Shown here: positions 45,361 through 53,604 of the stretch, piece by piece | Numbering within the stretch: the stretch's first letter is position 1 | Layout: every line of letters starts with the position of its first letter | Origin: Deltaproteobacteria bacterium | Lineage (GTDB): Bacteria; Desulfobacterota; Syntrophia; Syntrophales; Smithellaceae | Reading direction: 5' to 3' | Assembly (NCBI GenBank): GCA_022710585.1 | Contig: JAKLGV010000006.1 | Coordinates: forward strand, 1 to 64,000 | Length of the DNA stretch: 64,000 nucleotides | Translations under genes and position numbers: made by a program | The notes under the pieces: generated by a model | Told to the model about the DNA's origin: nothing | Database searches by the model: none | What the model saw: the letters and a program-made list of their open reading frames with translations, nothing else

Positions 45361-45543
45361 TTATTTCTTTTGGCTTTCGCGGAAGAAATTCGTTACAAAA
45401 TCAGTGTCTTTGGGTGACAAGTCAAACTTAAATATTGCCTTTTCCACTAATTTTTGTAAGGGTTCTTTTCCTTCTTCTAGATTCATGGATACCCATTTGA
45501 TTGCTTTTTGAACGTGTTCCGCTTCCGGCATAACAGTAGACAT
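45361..45543 (-). CDS. small conserved-looking soluble protein
   Basis: 60 residues, helical, with a strong AGGAGG 8 nt before ATG 45543. The sequence carries EAIFK-type charged helices and FRESQKK at the end; no Cys or membrane segment. Family unknown. The good ribosome-binding site argues that it is real. Confidence 0.65.
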   Translation of the reverse strand: MSTVMPEAEHVQKAIKWVSMNLEEGKEPLQKLVEKAIFKFDLSPKDTDFVTNFFRESQKK

Positions 45544-45665
45544 ATTTTATCCTCCTGATCTGAATTTGTTTCTATTCTACTATAAAACGATCCATAAATT
45601 AAATATTTTTTTAAAGAATTGAATTTTTGCAGTCAATCATTTATAAAATTCAGCTAAAAGGACCA

Positions 45666-45693
45666 TTGATGAATTAAAAAGAGTGCATATTAT
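45666..45693 (+). promoter_or_regulatory. rubrerythrin promoter
   Basis: TTGATG (45666-45671), 16-bp spacer, TATTAT (45688-45693), giving a leader of about 28 nt to a strong AAAGGAG before the rubrerythrin ATG. A recognisable PerR or Fur site was not found. Confidence 0.55.
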
Positions 45694-45727
45694 ATTCAAA
45701 ATTTAATGGCAGAAAGGAGATGAAAAA

Positions 45728-46306
45728 ATGGCTAAATCGATTAAGGGAACAAAAACAGAAAAGAATCTGCTGGCTTCGTTTGCCGGTGAATCTCAGGCGA
45801 GAAATCGCTATACTTTTTTCGCCAGTGCCGCAAAAAAAGAGGGATATGAGCAGATTTCCAGATTTTTCCTGGAAACGGCGGAAAACGAAAAGGAGCACGC
45901 AAAAGTATTTTTTAAATATCTTGAGGGCGGTGACCTGGAAATTACGGCTGCCTATCCCGCAGGCATTATAGGTGATACAAAGGCCAATCTGGAAGCGGCG
46001 GCGGCAGGCGAGAATATGGAATGGACCGTACTTTATGCGGACGCGGCCAAAGTAGCCAGGGAAGAAGGCTTTCCGGAAGTGGCGCGTTCTTTTGAGCAGA
46101 TCGCCAAGGTCGAAAAGTTTCATGAAAGCCGGTATCGGAAACTTGCCGAGAACATTGCCAAAGGCGAAGTCTTTAAAAAGAAGAAATCCGTCACCTGGCA
46201 CTGCATTAATTGCGGCTATATCTTTGAAGGAGAGGAGGCCCCGAATGAGTGTCCGGCCTGTCGGCATCCGCAATCCTTTTATGAGGTTTTAGCGGAAAAC
46301 TATTAA
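45728..46306 (+). CDS. rbr: rubrerythrin
   Basis: 192 residues. The ferritin-like domain carries the di-iron ligands in [26 protein letters not shown], and the second helix pair with [12 protein letters not shown] and [10 protein letters not shown]. The C-terminal rubredoxin-type FeS4 domain has [16 protein letters not shown] and [13 protein letters not shown]. It reduces hydrogen peroxide in anaerobes. AAAGGAG lies before the ATG and a strong terminator follows the stop. Single-gene transcript. Confidence 0.97.
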   Translation: MAKSIKGTKTEKNLLASFAGESQARNRYTFFASAAKKEGYEQISRFFLETAENEKEHAKVFFKYLEGGDLEITAAYPAGIIGDTKANLEAAAAGENMEWTVLYADAAKVAREEGFPEVARSFEQIAKVEKFHESRYRKLAENIAKGEVFKKKKSVTWHCINCGYIFEGEEAPNECPACRHPQSFYEVLAENY

Positions 46307-46328
46307 AAGATCGCTGATCTTTTGAATA

Positions 46329-46377
46329 CCCCCTGCATTTTGAAATGAAATTTTGATCAAATGCAGGGGATTTTTTA
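46329..46377 (+). terminator. rho-independent terminator of rubrerythrin
   Basis: CCCCTGCATTT and AAATGCAGGGG form an 11-bp stem with a loop of about 18 nt, followed by A and six T. It lies 22 bp after the rubrerythrin stop. Confidence 0.88.
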
Positions 46378-46401
46378 TGAATGAATAAAAGTTTGTTCTT
46401 C

Positions 46402-46430
46402 TTGACAGTTGATTGAAAATGCCCTAGATT
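46402..46430 (+). promoter_or_regulatory. promoter of the GerMN/EF-G operon
   Basis: TTGACA (46402-46407), 17-bp spacer, TAGATT (46425-46430). It stands between the rubrerythrin terminator and the GerMN gene, the only upstream space for a promoter. Confidence 0.65.
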
Positions 46431-46463
46431 GGCGACGTTTTTTCAAGAGGAGTTGCACAAATT

Positions 46464-47090
46464 ATGACGACCAAGAAACAGTTAAGGTCAGAAAATATTA
46501 AAGAAAAGAAACTTAAAAAATCAACAAAGATGTTTTATCTTGCGCTGATCATCGGCGGCGGAATTATTGTTCTGGCTATTTTCTTTGTGACACTATTCAG
46601 CGCCATATTCCCGACGGATGACATGGCGGCTATGAAGAAGAAAGACAAGATTGTGATGCAGATGTATTTCTCCGATTCGCATGAACGGTTTTTAAAATCT
46701 GAAAAACGCTTTGTCGTCAAGGAAAGCGATCCCGCGCTACAGGCCAAAGCGATTGTCGAAGCCTTGCTGGCCGGCTCCAAAAACGGTCTGGTCAATACCT
46801 TTCCTAAGGGAGTCACGGTTAAGGAGGTCAATATCGCGGAAGATGGCGTTGCGTCCGTGAATTTCAGCAAGAATCTGATCAGGGCCTATGAAGGCAGCTC
46901 AGCCTCTGAGATGGCGACGATTTATTCCTTAACCAATTCGATTACTCAAAATATTCCCGGCATCAAAAAGGTCAGGCTTCTGGTGGAAGGCAAAGAGATT
47001 GAATCGATTCAAGGCCATATTTCCACCCGAAAAGCTTTCGCTCCTGATCTGGAGCTGATTGTTCCGGAGAGCTCAACGACCGCAAATTAA
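46464..47090 (+). CDS. GerMN domain protein with membrane anchor
   Basis: 208 residues. One N-terminal transmembrane segment (about 28-50) is followed by a GerMN domain (about 90-185), with [33 protein letters not shown] and [20 protein letters not shown] (each 20 or fewer residues). GerMN domains occur in spore-germination and peptidoglycan-associated proteins. Here it precedes EF-G by 2 bp, so the two are translationally linked although the functions appear unrelated. Confidence 0.88.
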   Translation: MTTKKQLRSENIKEKKLKKSTKMFYLALIIGGGIIVLAIFFVTLFSAIFPTDDMAAMKKKDKIVMQMYFSDSHERFLKSEKRFVVKESDPALQAKAIVEALLAGSKNGLVNTFPKGVTVKEVNIAEDGVASVNFSKNLIRAYEGSSASEMATIYSLTNSITQNIPGIKKVRLLVEGKEIESIQGHISTRKAFAPDLELIVPESSTTAN

Positions 47091-47092
47091 CT

Positions 47093-49126
47093 ATGGCATC
47101 CAAATCCAAAATATCCCGTACCCGCAATATCGGTATCGTAGCCCATATCGACGCCGGGAAAACAACCGTCACGGAAAGAATTCTCTATTACACGGGGAAA
47201 TCCTACAAGCTGGGCGAAGTTCATGACGGTGAAGCCGTGATGGACTGGATGCCGCAGGAGCAGGAGAGGGGCATCACCATTACGTCGGCGGTCACGACGT
47301 GCGCGTGGCGCAATCACGATATCCACATCATTGACACGCCCGGCCATGTCGATTTCACCATTGAAGTGGAGCGTTCCCTGCGTGTGCTGGACGGCGCGGT
47401 GGTTGTCTTTTGCGCGGTGGGCGGCGTGGAACCGCAGTCGGAAACGGTCTGGCATCAGGCGGATAAGTACGGCGTTCCCAAAATAGCCTTCATCAACAAA
47501 ATGGATAGGGTCGGCGCCGATTATTTTAATGTTCTTCACACAATGAAAGAGCGCTTCACCTCCATTCCCGTTGCCGTTCAGATTCCCGCGGGCAGTGAAG
47601 ATAATTTCCGGGGTGTGATTGATCTGGTCAACGAAAAAATGATTGTCTGGAGCGATTCGACTTCCGGGATGGAAATTTCCAGGCAGGATGTTCCAGAGGA
47701 GCTGGCCGACGAGGTTAAAGCCAATCGGGAAAAGATGATCGAAACGCTTGCGGATGTGGATGACGCTCTTGCCGATAAATACCTTGCCGGTGACGAGATT
47801 GGCGTGGCCGATATCGAGCAGGTCCTGAGAAAAGCGACCATCTCGCTGAAAATCGTCCCCGTCCTTTGCGGCGCCGCACTGCGCAACAAAGGGATTCAGC
47901 CAGTTCTGGATGCCGTGATTCAATATCTCCCCTCTCCGGAAGATATTCCGCCGGTGAAGGGGATCAATCCCGTCACCAAACTAGAAGAGATCAGAAACAG
48001 CTCGGATAAAGATCCACTGGCCGCGCTGGCTTTCAAAATTATGATGGATGAAGGGCGGAAGCTGTCCTATCTGAGGATTTATTCGGGCAAGCTGCAGGTC
48101 AATGATGAGATTTATAATCCCATCAAGAAAAAACGGGAGAAGATTGCCCGGCTTTTGCGCATGCACGCCAATAAACGCGAAAGAATAGACGCGGCGTCCG
48201 CGGGCGATATCATCGCCGTGCTCGGCCTGAAAGCCACCACGACCGGCGATACGCTCTGCAAAGAGGAAAAACCCATTATGCTGGAGCTGATTGAATTTTA
48301 CGAGCCGGTGATCAGCCAGGCCATTGAAGCGAAAACGCCGGCAGATCAGGAAAAGCTGACGCTGGCGCTGGAGAAGCTGGTCGAGGAAGATCCGACATTA
48401 AAAGTGAAATACGAGGAAGAAACGGCGCAGACCATCATTTCCGGGATGGGCGAACTGCATCTGGAGATTATCGTGGATCGTCTGCTGCGGGAATTCAACT
48501 GCCATGTGAATGTCGGCAAACCCAGAGTTGTCTATCGCGAGACCATTCAAAAGAAAGCGGAAACGGAAGGTTTGTTTGAAAAGATTCTCGGGGAGAAGAA
48601 ACACTTCGGGCATGTCCGCCTTACGCTCACACCCCGCAAGCGCGGCTCCGGCAATGAAATTGTCAATAAACTGCCTGAAAACATTATTCCCGACGAATAC
48701 TATGACATCATACAAGAAGGCATCCGGGAATCGATGATGAACGGTGTATTAAACGGTTATCCGGTTATGGATGTGGAAGTGGCCGTCAGCGGAGGGTCTT
48801 ACCGGGAGGGAGAATCTTCAGCTCAGGGGTATAAAATAGCGGCCTCTTCGGCTTTTCGTGAGGCGTGCGGCATGGCGGATCCGGTGATGCTCGAGCCGAT
48901 TATGATGGTGGACATCATTACGCCCAGCGAGTTTATGGGAGAAGTCATTGGCGATATCAACGCGCGCAAAGGCGAAATTCAATCCGTCAACCCCAAGGGA
49001 ACGGTAAGCGAAATCAAAGCCAAAGTCCCCCTCAAAGCCCTGTTCGGTTACTCTACTGATCTGAGGTCTTCAACGCAGGGGCGGGCGATTTTTTCCATGA
49101 TTTTCTCAGAATACAATAAAGCATAA
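47093..49126 (+). CDS. translation elongation factor G paralogue (EF-G2 type)
   Basis: 677 residues. G1 [17 protein letters not shown] (about 14-30), G2 [10 protein letters not shown]3 DTPGHVDF, G4 NKMD, then domain II and the EF-G-specific domains III-V. EF-G catalyses ribosomal translocation or, in split systems, recycling. Its location outside a str operon and slightly short length suggest a second EF-G copy. It starts 2 bp after the GerMN stop with no ribosome-binding site of its own, implying translational coupling. Confidence 0.93.
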   Translation: MASKSKISRTRNIGIVAHIDAGKTTVTERILYYTGKSYKLGEVHDGEAVMDWMPQEQERGITITSAVTTCAWRNHDIHIIDTPGHVDFTIEVERSLRVLDGAVVVFCAVGGVEPQSETVWHQADKYGVPKIAFINKMDRVGADYFNVLHTMKERFTSIPVAVQIPAGSEDNFRGVIDLVNEKMIVWSDSTSGMEISRQDVPEELADEVKANREKMIETLADVDDALADKYLAGDEIGVADIEQVLRKATISLKIVPVLCGAALRNKGIQPVLDAVIQYLPSPEDIPPVKGINPVTKLEEIRNSSDKDPLAALAFKIMMDEGRKLSYLRIYSGKLQVNDEIYNPIKKKREKIARLLRMHANKRERIDAASAGDIIAVLGLKATTTGDTLCKEEKPIMLELIEFYEPVISQAIEAKTPADQEKLTLALEKLVEEDPTLKVKYEEETAQTIISGMGELHLEIIVDRLLREFNCHVNVGKPRVVYRETIQKKAETEGLFEKILGEKKHFGHVRLTLTPRKRGSGNEIVNKLPENIIPDEYYDIIQEGIRESMMNGVLNGYPVMDVEVAVSGGSYREGESSAQGYKIAASSAFREACGMADPVMLEPIMMVDIITPSEFMGEVIGDINARKGEIQSVNPKGTVSEIKAKVPLKALFGYSTDLRSSTQGRAIFSMIFSEYNKA

Positions 49127-49129
49127 AAG

Positions 49130-49171
49130 CTCAACCAATTTATAGGGATTATATCTATCCGGTTGAGTTTT
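49130..49171 (+). terminator. terminator after EF-G gene
   Basis: CTCAACC and GGTTGAG pair across a 24-nt region that can itself fold (GGATT/ATCC-type), followed by TTTT. It lies 3 bp after the EF-G stop. Confidence 0.65.
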
Positions 49172-49209
49172 CATCAGAATCATTTCCTTAAAAAATATTA
49201 ATAATTTCC

Positions 49210-49238
49210 TTGAAAATCACTATATATAGTAGTATTAT
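49210..49238 (+). promoter_or_regulatory. nrdD promoter with NrdR box in the spacer
   Basis: TTGAAA (49210-49215), 17-bp spacer, TATTAT (49233-49238). The spacer consists of a NrdR box TCACTATATATAGTAG (49217-49232; 13 of 16 consensus positions). Confidence 0.8.
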
Positions 49239-49247
49239 TTCTCCCTA

Positions 49248-49263
49248 CCCCAATATATAGCGT
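49248..49263 (+). promoter_or_regulatory. NrdR box, downstream copy, nrdD promoter
   Basis: CCCCAATATATAGCGT matches 13 of 16 positions of the NrdR consensus and is centred 31 bp from the box in the promoter spacer, around the transcription start. The layout equals that of the nrdJ promoter. Confidence 0.8.
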
Positions 49264-49313
49264 TTTTTTTGAGTTATTGATTTAATATTTATTTGCATGG
49301 ATGGAGCGTTATT

Positions 49314-51401
49314 ATGAATTTGAAAATCAGAAAAAGAGACGGCCGGCTGGTTAAATTCAACGCCGAAAAAATTACGAATGCCATTGCCAAGGCGGGCAGT
49401 GCTACCGGTGAGTTCGACATCAAAGAAGCCCGCAAACTGACGATCAAGGTTTTGAATCTCGCCGAAAATTTATTTGACGGCAAGATCCTTTCCGTTGAAG
49501 AAATCCAGGATGTTGTCGAAGAAGTTTTGCTGAATTCCACTTTCCGCAAAACAGCCAAGGCCTATATCATTTACCGTGAACAGCATTCCCGTCTGAGAGA
49601 TATCGCCAACAAAATGGAAGTGGACCTCGTCGATCAGTATCTGCACAAGCTGGATTGGAAGATTAACGAGAACAGCAATATGGATTATTCGCTCCAGGGT
49701 CTGAACAATTACATTTCTTCGGAAGTGAGCAAGGTTTACTGGCTCAATGAAATCTATACGCCGGAAATCCGCAAGGCGCACACCGAAGGCGACTTCCATA
49801 TTCACGATTTAAGTCTGCTGTCTGTGTACTGCGTGGGCTGGGATTTATACGATCTGCTCCTGCAGGGGTTTCAGGGCGTATCCGGCAAGGTGGAAAGCAA
49901 GCCGGCCAGTCATTTGCGCAGCGCGCTGGGGCAGGTGGTGAATTTCTTTTACACCCTCCAGGGCGAAGCTGCCGGTGCTCAGGCTTTTTCCAATTTTGAT
50001 ACCTTACTTGCCCCGTTTATCCGGTATGATAAATTAACTATCAAAGAAATCAAGCAGGCGCTGCAGGAATTCATTTTCAATATCAATGTTCCGACGCGGG
50101 TCGGATTTCAGACGCCTTTCACCAATGTCACGCTGGATGTGACCGTGCCCAAATATTACGCGGATCAGCATGTCATCATCGGCGGCAAGCCGCAAAAGGA
50201 AACCTACAGCGAATTTCAGGAAGAAATGAATCTCTTCAACAAGGCGTTCTTGCAGGTGATGGCGGAAGGCGACGCCAAAGGAAGAGTTTTTACCTTTCCG
50301 ATTCCCACATACAACATTACCAAGGATTTTAACTGGGAGGACCAGAATATCAACGATTTGTGGGAGATGACCGCCAAATACGGCGTGCCTTATTTCTCCA
50401 ACTTCGTGAATTCCGACATGAATCCAGAAGATGCCCGCAGCATGTGCTGTCGTCTGCGCATCGACAATCGTGAGCTGGAAATGAGAGGCGGCGGGCTTTT
50501 CGGCTCCAATCCCCTGACCGGATCCATCGGCGTTATCACGATCAATATGCCTCGCATTGCTCATTTGTCCAAATCCAAAAAAGATTTTCTGCAGCGTCTG
50601 GAGCATCTGATGGAAGTGGCCAGGGAAAGCCTGGAGACGAAAAGAAAAGTTCTGGAGAAATTCACGGACGGCAACCTCTATCCCTATACCAAGTATTATC
50701 TGCGTGGCGTCAAGGAGCGGTTCCATGAATACTGGAAAAATCATTTCTCGACCATCGGTCTGGTCGGGATGAATGAAGCCTGTCTGAATCTGCTGGGCGT
50801 GAACATCGCCACGGACAAAGGCCAGGAGTTTACCAAGCAGGTTCTGGATTTTATGAGAAAAAAGCTCGTCAGTTTCCAGAAAGAAACGGGGAACAATTAT
50901 AATCTAGAATCGACGCCGGCTGAAGGCACATCCTATCGCCTGGCTAAAATTGATAAGGAAAGATATCCCGACATTATCACCGCCAGCGAAAATAAATCAA
51001 AAAAGGCTGAACCTTTCTATACCAATTCCACCCAGCTTCCGGTGGATTACACCGACGATATTTTTGAAGCGCTGGATTTGCAGGATGAAATTCAGACGAA
51101 ATATACCGGCGGCACCGTGTTTCACACCTTTGCCGGCGAGCGAATTGACGATTCACAGGCGGTCAAGAATCTGGTCAAGAAAATCTGCTACAATTATCAT
51201 TTGCCTTATATTACCTTTTCGCCAACCTTCAGCGTCTGTCCGTCGCACGGGTATATCAAAGGCGAGCAGGAGAAATGTCCGACCTGCGCCGATGATTGCG
51301 AGGTCTATTCCCGTGTCGTGGGTTATTTGAGGCCGGTCAAGCAGTGGAATAAGGGCAAGCAGGAAGAATTTGATTCCCGGCAGGTTTTTAAATTCGTTTA
51401 A
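49314..51401 (+). CDS. nrdD: anaerobic ribonucleoside-triphosphate reductase (class III)
   Basis: Strictly anaerobic glycyl-radical enzyme that reduces ribonucleoside triphosphates. I take ATG 49314 (GGAG 10 nt upstream); the open frame could begin at TTG 49293. 695 residues: N-terminal ATP-cone (about 1-95, RKRDGRLVKFNAEKITNAI), catalytic core, a Zn site CPSHGYIKGEQEKCPTCADDC (two CxxC-type pairs) and the radical Gly in YSRVVGYLRPVKQW. NrdG follows 65 bp later. Confidence 0.96.
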   Translation: MNLKIRKRDGRLVKFNAEKITNAIAKAGSATGEFDIKEARKLTIKVLNLAENLFDGKILSVEEIQDVVEEVLLNSTFRKTAKAYIIYREQHSRLRDIANKMEVDLVDQYLHKLDWKINENSNMDYSLQGLNNYISSEVSKVYWLNEIYTPEIRKAHTEGDFHIHDLSLLSVYCVGWDLYDLLLQGFQGVSGKVESKPASHLRSALGQVVNFFYTLQGEAAGAQAFSNFDTLLAPFIRYDKLTIKEIKQALQEFIFNINVPTRVGFQTPFTNVTLDVTVPKYYADQHVIIGGKPQKETYSEFQEEMNLFNKAFLQVMAEGDAKGRVFTFPIPTYNITKDFNWEDQNINDLWEMTAKYGVPYFSNFVNSDMNPEDARSMCCRLRIDNRELEMRGGGLFGSNPLTGSIGVITINMPRIAHLSKSKKDFLQRLEHLMEVARESLETKRKVLEKFTDGNLYPYTKYYLRGVKERFHEYWKNHFSTIGLVGMNEACLNLLGVNIATDKGQEFTKQVLDFMRKKLVSFQKETGNNYNLESTPAEGTSYRLAKIDKERYPDIITASENKSKKAEPFYTNSTQLPVDYTDDIFEALDLQDEIQTKYTGGTVFHTFAGERIDDSQAVKNLVKKICYNYHLPYITFSPTFSVCPSHGYIKGEQEKCPTCADDCEVYSRVVGYLRPVKQWNKGKQEEFDSRQVFKFV

Positions 51402-51466
51402 TCAATGAGATATTTTGAAGAGCGTTTTCACACGCGTTTCAGGCGTTTTTCAATTCAGGGGAAATA

Positions 51467-52156
51467 ATGAAAATCGGTGGCTTGCAGAGGATATCGCTGA
51501 TTGATTATCCGGGGCTGATTTGCGCCATTGTCTTTCTAGAAGGCTGCAATTTCCGATGTCCGTACTGCCACAATCCGGAACTGGTTGATCCGTGCCTGTT
51601 TCGAGCCTCCGTAAAAGAAAGTGATGTTCTGGAGTTTCTGGAAACGCGCAAAGGTAAACTGGACGCGGTCTCCATTACCGGCGGAGAACCGACGATTCAA
51701 ACCAATCTGGCTGCCTTTATCAGAAAAATCAGGAAAATGGGATTAGCCGTCAAAATGGATACCAATGGTTCCCACCCACATATCATCAAAAACCTACTGT
51801 CGGAAAACCTTCTGGATTACGTCGCTATGGATGTCAAAGCACCACTAGAGAAGTATAAAGAAATCGTCAACGCTCCGGTGCACGTCGATACCATCACAGA
51901 AAGCATTCATCTGATTTTAAAATCAAAAATACCTTGTGAGTTTCGCACGACCATCGTCCAATCGCAGCTCGATGAAGGTGATATCCGGCAAATTGCCAAA
52001 CTCATCTCCGGCGCGAAGGTTTATATCCTGCAGAAGTTTGTGCCGACGAAAACCCTGGACAATAAGTTTCTCAAGGAAACGTCTTGGACAGACGAAAGAC
52101 TGCAAAACATAAAAATGGTTCTGGAGAAAGAAATCCCATCCGTCGTCATCAGATAA
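51467..52156 (+). CDS. nrdG: anaerobic ribonucleotide reductase activating protein (radical SAM)
   Basis: Generates the glycyl radical of NrdD from S-adenosylmethionine. 229 residues with the cluster motif CNFRCPYC (Cys27, Cys31, Cys34), the GGEPT motif in SITGGEPTIQ and VAMDVKAPLEKY. This is the pflA-like NrdG form with an N-terminal IGGLQRISLIDYPG segment. GGGGAA before the ATG. It lies 65 bp after nrdD and shares its promoter. Confidence 0.95.
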   Translation: MKIGGLQRISLIDYPGLICAIVFLEGCNFRCPYCHNPELVDPCLFRASVKESDVLEFLETRKGKLDAVSITGGEPTIQTNLAAFIRKIRKMGLAVKMDTNGSHPHIIKNLLSENLLDYVAMDVKAPLEKYKEIVNAPVHVDTITESIHLILKSKIPCEFRTTIVQSQLDEGDIRQIAKLISGAKVYILQKFVPTKTLDNKFLKETSWTDERLQNIKMVLEKEIPSVVIR

Positions 52157-52169
52157 ACTTCAATAAGCG

Positions 52170-52204
52170 ATAATATTTATAAATCAATATATTATAAATA
52201 TTAT
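52170..52204. terminator. A/T-only hairpin between convergent nrdG and hemW-like gene
   Basis: ATAATATTTATAA and TTATAAATATTAT are a perfect 13-bp inverted repeat around a 9-bp loop, 13 bp after the nrdG stop and 20 bp before the end of the convergent gene. It consists only of A and T, so its strength as a terminator is doubtful, but the position fits. Confidence 0.5.
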
Positions 52205-52224
52205 ATCAACCAACGGATGATTGT

Positions 52225-53352
52225 TTAAATAAGCGCCAGACTGTCGGCAACAGCCATTCCCCGGACGGTCGGACGCAAAAAGCCATCCTTTAGTTCAACA
52301 AGATTGTTTATCACGAGTGCGTCAATCATAGATTTCCGGGCCAGCGGCAGATCAACGCCGAACCTGGCCTTGAATTTTTTAAGGTTGATGCCGGCTTGCG
52401 TCCGCAGTCCGAGAAACAGAGTCTCCAACTGCAGCTCTTCTGCTGAAAGTTTTTCTGAATTTTCCACCGGAATTTTCCCGGAGGCGATTTCTTTGATGTA
52501 GTCTTTTACAGAAGTTCTGTTCCACCAGCGCTTATTGTTGAGAAAGGAATTTGCGGCCGGTCCCAGACCCAGATACGGAGTATGCTGCCAGTATTTCTGG
52601 TTATGACGGGACTTGAATTTCTCCTTGCGTGCAAAGTTGGAAACTTCGTAATGAATGTAACCGTTTTTGGTCAGTTCTTCATCCGTGGTCAAGAAAAATT
52701 TCAGTTCGGTCCTTTCATCTGGAAGGCTCCACCCTGCCGAATTATATTCTTTATATAAAGGTGTTTTTTCATCCAGCGAAAGCTGATAGCAGGAGATATG
52801 TTCCAGCGCGAAGGAAACGGCCTGCTGCAAAGTTTTTTCCCAAGATTTAATGCCCAGGCCGTGAACGCCGTAAATCAAATCGATCCCCAGATTATGAAAA
52901 CCGGCTTTTCTTGACGCGTCTATGGATGCAATGGCTTCCCGAGCGGAATGCCTGCGTCCAAGCAGTTTTAGAATTTTATCACTGAACGACTGAGCACCGA
53001 TATTAAGACGATTAAAGCCGATTTCTCGTAAATTGCTCAAATATTCCGAACAGATATCGCCAGGATTGGCCTCCATGGTGATCTCGGCATCGGCATCGAT
53101 ATTGAAATATTCATATATTGATGTCAATATTTCAATAAGCTGTTTGGGTGTCAGAAGCGATGGTGTTCCGCCCCCAAAATAGATTGTATCGAATGATGTG
53201 AATTTGCCGCGGTATTGTTTTATTTCTTTCTTTAGTGCGGCGATATATTCTGGAACAAGATAAACTGATCCAACGGAATAAAAGCTGCAGTAGCCGCACT
53301 TGCTCAAACAAAAAGGGATATGAATATAAAGCCCTGCATTTTCCTGTTTCAT
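52225..53352 (-). CDS. hemW: HemW-type radical SAM protein
   Basis: 375 residues. The cluster motif CLSKCGYC (Cys15, Cys19, Cys22) is followed by FDTIYFGGGTPSLL, EITMEANPGD, NRLNIGAQSFSD and GIDLIYGVHGL, all typical of HemN/HemW. HemW proteins are haem chaperones, whereas HemN oxidises coproporphyrinogen. The CxxxCxxC is without the additional Cys of true HemN, favouring HemW. The short C-terminal winged helix is present. No Shine-Dalgarno is seen before ATG 53352. Confidence 0.88.
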   Translation of the reverse strand: MKQENAGLYIHIPFCLSKCGYCSFYSVGSVYLVPEYIAALKKEIKQYRGKFTSFDTIYFGGGTPSLLTPKQLIEILTSIYEYFNIDADAEITMEANPGDICSEYLSNLREIGFNRLNIGAQSFSDKILKLLGRRHSAREAIASIDASRKAGFHNLGIDLIYGVHGLGIKSWEKTLQQAVSFALEHISCYQLSLDEKTPLYKEYNSAGWSLPDERTELKFFLTTDEELTKNGYIHYEVSNFARKEKFKSRHNQKYWQHTPYLGLGPAANSFLNNKRWWNRTSVKDYIKEIASGKIPVENSEKLSAEELQLETLFLGLRTQAGINLKKFKARFGVDLPLARKSMIDALVINNLVELKDGFLRPTVRGMAVADSLALI

Positions 53353-53480
53353 AGTTTCTGATAATAAGAAAAAAATTTTAAATTATTCTATTTCATATTC
53401 AAGATGATAGCAAGACGGCTCGAGGAAAATATCTGTGTTTAATAACTTTGCATCTACGAGATATTAATTCAAAAAATTGA

Positions 53481-53600
53481 GGCTGTTCAAAAAGGCTTAG
53501 AGGCAAGGCGCGTGAGGATCGAGCAGCGGAGCGTACTTTAAGCGTACGAGAGCAGCGAGAACCGAAGCGCAACGCAGCATATGAGCCTTTTTCAATAGCC
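53481..53600. repeat. 120-bp intergenic imperfect inverted repeat downstream of lepA
   Basis: The element begins GGCTGTTCAAAAAGGCTTA and its other end reads (complement) GGCTATTGAAAAAGGCTCA, 16 of 19 positions identical. Between them lie AGGCAAGGCG on the left, GCGCAACGCAGC on the right and a central CGTAC-N7-GTACG hairpin. It ends 4 bp beyond the lepA stop. The pattern resembles a dispersed intergenic repeat I know from sulfate-reducing and syntrophic Deltaproteobacteria. Only one copy is found in this window. It has no open frame and could act as a terminator, a MITE or a protein-binding element. Confidence 0.7.
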
Positions 53601-53604
53601 GTTT

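Noticed and set aside
47087..47923. 278-codon minus-strand open frame
   Set aside because: Antisense to the EF-G GTPase domain.
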